In this document: piece by piece, positions 5,211-7,932 of the stretch
Position numbering within the stretch: position 1 is the first letter of the stretch
Layout of the letters: every line of letters begins with the position of its first letter
Source of the DNA: Ruminococcus sp. AF46-10NS
GTDB lineage: Bacteria; Bacillota; Clostridia; Lachnospirales; Lachnospiraceae
Length of the DNA: 7,932 nt
Direction of reading: 5' to 3'
NCBI RefSeq assembly: GCF_003474435.1
Contig: NZ_QRNF01000072.1
Coordinates: forward strand, 1-7,932
Translations under genes and position numbers: made by a program
The notes under the pieces: generated by a model
What the model saw: only the letters and a program-made list of their open reading frames with translations
Databases searched by the model: none
What the model was told of the DNA's origin: nothing

Positions 5211-5320
5211 GGCGGGCATTTCATGCAGACCTGCTCATGTCGCAGGAGGCACTCTTCGCCAGAGGGGCGCATTCCATGCAGGCTGTTATGCACAGAGCAC
5301 TCTTACGCAGAGGGCGTTCC
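5211..5320 (+). repeat. Degenerate direct repeats between oriT and the relaxase
   Basis: GCATTTCATGCAG (5216-5228) recurs as GCATTCCATGCAG (5269-5281). GCACTCTTCGCCAGAGGGGCG (5249-5269) recurs 48 bases on as GCACTCTTACGCAGAGGGCG (5297-5316), each copy followed within a few bases by TTCC. The 5189-5401 stretch is otherwise without a convincing gene, although it stays open in the relaxase frame. The repeats may be binding sites for relaxosome proteins. Confidence 0.5.
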
Positions 5321-5383
5321 GGCAGATACCATTCTCTTTTACAGGAAATGTTAACTGCCGGAAATCAATGCCGGGTACGGCAG
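5317..5383 (+). promoter_or_regulatory. Competing hairpins before the relaxase ribosome binding site
   Basis: TTCCGGCAG (5317-5325) is the exact reverse complement of CTGCCGGAA (5355-5363). The central CTGCCG (5355-5360) can instead pair with a second CGGCAG at 5378-5383, which ends one base before the AAAGGGGGG ribosome binding site. Only one pairing can form at a time. This is the layout of an attenuator or translational switch, but no ligand or protein is identified. Confidence 0.4.
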
Positions 5384-5401
5384 AAAGGGGGGAAACGGAT
5401 C

Positions 5402-7102
5402 ATGGCGATCTTTCATTATACGGTAAAGATTGTCGGACGCAGCAAAGGGAAATCCATCATATCAGCGTCTGCCTATCTCAATGGTGATGTAATGAAAAAT
5501 GAAGAAACAGGCAGGATCAGTTACTACACTTCCAAAAGAGAAGTTGTTTATACCAGTTTGATGATGTGTGAAAATGCACCGCAGGAATGGCAGAATGTAC
5601 CTGCCGAAAATATCAAACGGTTTCAGAAATCTGTCCGGTATAAAAGGGCAGACAACAAAGAAGTTGTACTGGAGAAATTCAAACTTACTTTTCAGAAACA
5701 GTGCTTATGGAATGAAGTTTTGAAGATTGAGAAAAGTTCAGACGCACAGCTTGGCAGATCGTTTGAGTTCTCACTTCCAAAAGAATGGAATCGACAGGAA
5801 CAAATTGAATATACAACAGATTATATTCAGAAAAACTTTGTGGACAAAGGCATGTGTGCAGATTGGAGCATTCACGATAAGGGCGACGGAAACCCGCATG
5901 TGCATTTACTTGTAACCATGCGTCCCTTTAATCCCGACCACTCATGGGGAAACAAAGAAGTCAAAGACTGGGAGTTTGTCAGAGATACTGACGGAAATAT
6001 TGTGGTTGATGAATCCCACCCGGACTGGTGGCAGGATAAAAAGAATCCTGACCGTCATGGAATCCGAATTCCGGTATTGGACGAAAACGGTAATCAGAAA
6101 GTTGGTGCAAGGAACCGTAAACAATGGAAACGGGTGCTGACCGATGCTACCGGATGGAACAATCCAAAGAATTGTGAATTATGGCGGAGCGAATGGGCGA
6201 AAGTCTGTAATGACCATTTATCAGTAGAACAACAGATTGACCACCGTTCCTATGCAAGACAGGGAAAATTAGAAATCCCTACAATCCATGAGGGTGCTGA
6301 TGCAAGAAAGATTGATGAGAAATTCCAGAGTGGACAGGTGCAGACAGCTTCATGGAAAGTAGAGGAAAACCAGATCATAAAAAGACAAAATGCACTGCTG
6401 AAAAAGATACAGACCAGTTTCGGAAAAGTATCTGGTGCATTATCACAGTGGAAGGAGTGGTTAAATGACCTTAGAAGAAAGCCGGGAAGTCATTCCCATG
6501 ATGGAGTCAATGATAAACCAGATCGAGGAACAGCAGAACCTTATGGCAGAGATGGTACAGGAATTACAGGAACGGGACAGACAGCTTCTGTCCTTTCAGG
6601 AGCAGAACCAGAGTTTGCAGATCTTAAACAGCGAGTTATCCGGGCTTCTGAATCTTTTGCCAGATACAGAAGAACTGCTCTCCCAGATCGAACAGCAAAA
6701 AGTCAGAATCGAACAGTTGGAAAACGAGAATCAGCAATGGCAGGAATTAACGCAGAAGCTGAACAACGAGAACAGCTTATTACTGACATTAAACAGCAGA
6801 TAGAGAAAGCGAGGGATATTGATGAACGAATGCGTAAACTTAGAGAACGTCGGGCGGGTGGAAGAACTCCTGGCAATGACGGAACAGATGCAGGACGAAC
6901 TGGATCAGAAAGACCAGACAATTCTGGAACTGAACAGGCAGCTAAACAGATCGCTGACCTTGAACGAGAAATTGAACAGCGAAAACAGAGCCGAGAATAT
7001 CGAAGCATTGCGGACAAAATTAAAGCAAACAGAGGAACAATTAACCAGCGAGACAGACAGCAGGAAAAGAGCCGACGCAGAAGTCGTGGCATGGAAATTT
7101 AA
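5402..7102 (+). CDS. mobA: MobA/MobL family relaxase (MOBQ)
   Basis: This 566-aa conjugative relaxase should nick oriT, stay covalently bound to the 5' end and pilot the strand into the recipient. The N-terminal nuclease domain (about 1-230) shows the nucleophile Y25 in SASAYLNG, at the same position as the RSF1010 MobA tyrosine. It also shows the metal-binding motif HDKGDGNPHVHLL with H158, H166 and H168. A linker of about 230-350 follows. The C-terminal part (about 355-566) is Arg/Gly/Gln-rich and partly coiled-coil, with RMRKLRERRAGGRTPGNDG and KQIADLEREIEQRKQSREY, which I recall as typical of clostridial MobA/MobL proteins. The ATG at 5402 is chosen because the protein then begins MAIFHYTVKIV, as family members do, with AAAGGGGGG nine bases upstream. 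Codons 355-566 overlap two ORFs in the +1 frame, so nearly the whole tail is dual coding while the catalytic domain is not. Confidence 0.95.
   Translation: MAIFHYTVKIVGRSKGKSIISASAYLNGDVMKNEETGRISYYTSKREVVYTSLMMCENAPQEWQNVPAENIKRFQKSVRYKRADNKEVVLEKFKLTFQKQCLWNEVLKIEKSSDAQLGRSFEFSLPKEWNRQEQIEYTTDYIQKNFVDKGMCADWSIHDKGDGNPHVHLLVTMRPFNPDHSWGNKEVKDWEFVRDTDGNIVVDESHPDWWQDKKNPDRHGIRIPVLDENGNQKVGARNRKQWKRVLTDATGWNNPKNCELWRSEWAKVCNDHLSVEQQIDHRSYARQGKLEIPTIHEGADARKIDEKFQSGQVQTASWKVEENQIIKRQNALLKKIQTSFGKVSGALSQWKEWLNDLRRKPGSHSHDGVNDKPDRGTAEPYGRDGTGITGTGQTASVLSGAEPEFADLKQRVIRASESFARYRRTALPDRTAKSQNRTVGKRESAMAGINAEAEQREQLITDIKQQIEKARDIDERMRKLRERRAGGRTPGNDGTDAGRTGSERPDNSGTEQAAKQIADLEREIEQRKQSREYRSIADKIKANRGTINQRDRQQEKSRRRSRGMEI
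6465..6803 (+). CDS. Nested coiled-coil protein in +1 frame of the relaxase gene
   Basis: This 112-aa ORF lies wholly inside the relaxase gene, shifted +1. It has an excellent ribosome binding site, AAGGAG at 6452-6457, seven bases before the ATG. The product is almost entirely predicted coiled coil, rich in Gln, Glu, Leu and Asn with regular Leu/Ile/Met heptad positions (SFQEQNQSLQILNSELSGLL, RIEQLENENQQWQELTQKL). It has no Cys and no membrane segment. I recognise no named family. RSF1010 gives a precedent, since mobB is nested in mobA in another frame, so an accessory mobilization role is a reasonable inference. It ends at TAG (6801-6803), and the next ORF starts 18 bases later in the same frame. 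The two are probably translationally coupled, possibly with the relaxase as well. Confidence 0.72.
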   Translation: MTLEESREVIPMMESMINQIEEQQNLMAEMVQELQERDRQLLSFQEQNQSLQILNSELSGLLNLLPDTEELLSQIEQQKVRIEQLENENQQWQELTQKLNNENSLLLTLNSR

Positions 7103-7787
7103 GTACGAAAAAGCGGAGCAGGCAAAACGCTATGCACAGACACACCAAAAGACGGTAGAGGTGCCTGTCGAGAAAAAAGTGCCTTATGAGAAATGCGATA
7201 ACTGTGACCGTACTGCTTATCAGAAAGCAAAAGAAAAATGCGATAATCGAAAAATTCAGTTGGAGAAAAAATATAAACAAATGACAACAGGTTATGAAAG
7301 CCTTATGTTCCTGTTGGCATGGTACAGCATAGCAACTACACTGTTCACAGCTATCCTTTCTCCGGTTTTTCTTAACGACTGTATCACCTTTTTCGGTACG
7401 ATTGGTAAAGGAATCATAAACCTGTTTCGAGAATTTGTTACAGGAGCAGATTCTTTCGGACAGTTAAGCAATGGAATCTCAAACAGTATCGTTTCCGGGA
7501 TTGTGTACTGGCTGATCGCGGCTATTGTTATGGGAATTTTATTCATTATAACGGGATTCCTGATAATTGGGATTGGCTATCAGGTGGGAAAAATCTACCG
7601 GAAATATTGTTGGGATATCATCAGCATTATGGTGGCAATAATGAGTACAGCTATCGTAATCTACTTTGGCGAATGGATAAAATCTGTCATTCCGATAAAC
7701 CTCATTGTACTGTTACTACTTGTATATGTGGTCTATATTGGAATTCGATGTTATGTAAAAGACTGGCGAGAAGAGCGGGGATATTAT
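6822..7787 (+). CDS. Coiled-coil, multi-pass membrane protein overlapping the relaxase 3' end (DUF6040-like)
   Basis: The stop codon adds 7788-7790. The protein has 322 aa: an N-terminal coiled coil (about 8-110), a Cys motif C125-x2-C128-x11-C140, then four or so hydrophobic segments near 160-182, 223-253, 264-282 and 287-309, ending in a basic tail. ATG 6822 is preferred over TTG 6819; GAGGGA at 6811-6816 lies five bases before it. Residues 1-93 are encoded in the +1 frame of the relaxase gene, and the membrane part follows the relaxase stop at 7102. I associate this architecture with DUF6040 proteins found beside clostridial relaxases, but that name is from memory. The inferred role is a membrane-anchored mobilization accessory, comparable in position to MobB of RSF1010, tethering the relaxosome to the envelope or a coupling protein. 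Topology is not determined. Confidence 0.82.
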
Positions 7788-7794
7788 TAAGAAA

Positions 7795-7826
7795 AACACA
7801 GGGAGATGTCTTTATCTTCCTGTGTT
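7795..7826. terminator. Hairpin after the mobilization operon, probable terminator
   Basis: AACACAGGGAGAT (7795-7807) pairs with ATCTTCCTGTGTT (7814-7826) in a 13-bp stem with one G-U pair in the rightward RNA and a six-base loop, five bases after the membrane-protein stop. Rightward it is followed by AAAAATG, not a T-tract. Leftward the stem runs into TTTTTC. It probably ends the operon imperfectly and may also stop leftward transcription from outside the window. Confidence 0.6.
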
Positions 7827-7932
7827 AAAAATGAGCATTGATTATTTTTATATGAGAGGGATTATCGGACAGACCTATATCGTGTTACAAAGTGTTGTAA
7901 AGCCTGCAATTTCGTGATTTTTAAAATTGACC
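7827..7932 (+). other. Right-end stretch with no assignable gene
   Basis: A 28-codon ORF (7831-7917, beginning MSIDYFYMRG) lacks a ribosome binding site and is not called as a gene. A small palindrome, TTACAA-AGTG-TTGTAA, lies at 7885-7900. Nothing else can be supported before the window ends. Confidence 0.4.

Noticed and set aside
5210..5320. CRISPR array
   Set aside because: Only two degenerate copies of each repeat are present, with no regular spacers.
5192..5401. In-frame extension of the relaxase by 70 codons from a TTG at 5192
   Set aside because: Family members begin at MAIFHYTVKIV and put the catalytic tyrosine near residue 25. The ATG at 5402 has its own ribosome binding site, and the TTG has none. 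The openness of the frame is noted but not called.
6703..7092. Leftward 129-codon ORF opposite the dual-coding region
   Set aside because: It is Ser/Arg/Cys-rich shadow sequence without a ribosome binding site. Two rightward frames already explain the region.

Overview
The window looks like part of a low-to-moderate GC Firmicute genome, most likely a gut clostridium of the Lachnospiraceae type. The grounds are strong AAGGAGG-type ribosome binding sites, AT-rich intergenic DNA, a yjdF riboswitch/gene pair, and a MobA/MobL-type mobilization module of the kind common in that group. It is read here as the control, integration and mobilization core of an integrative mobilizable element, plus its left flank. 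No type IV secretion genes are visible, so the element probably borrows a conjugation machine from elsewhere.

Layout: (1) 1-2130, rightward. An unrecognised 379-aa protein has Cys clusters at both ends. It is followed by a yjdF-class riboswitch and the yjdF (DUF2992) gene. (2) 2020-2190, a repeat-rich convergent intergenic region with inverted repeats and repeated TTTTCCCTTATTTT-like motifs, a plausible terminator and integrase attachment region. (3) 2194-4205, leftward. A tyrosine recombinase lies downstream of an XRE repressor, probably on the same transcript. (4) 4206-4380, a divergent control region with two good promoters and two ATTGCA-type palindromic operators. (5) 4381-7790, rightward. 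It holds an excisionase-like gene, a TraD/DUF3847-like relaxosome accessory gene, an oriT with the IncQ/MOBQ core TAAGTGCGCCCT on the minus strand, the MobA/MobL relaxase, and two further ORFs in the +1 frame. The first of these is nested in the relaxase 3' end and the second starts inside it and runs past it. The second encodes a coiled-coil plus multi-pass membrane protein.

How it may work together (inference): the XRE protein binds the two palindromes and represses both its own promoter and the xis-mob promoter. On derepression, Xis and Int excise the element. The accessory protein and relaxase process oriT, and the membrane proteins encoded in the overlapping frame could link the relaxosome to the envelope or a coupling protein, as MobB does in RSF1010.

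Two less obvious observations stand out. The first is a complete-looking leftward small-RNA gene at about 4610-4676, with an extended -10 promoter and a UUCG-capped terminator, antisense to the xis-mob intergenic leader. The second is the extended dual-coding region at 6465-7102. All calls come from reading the sequence; no database search was possible.
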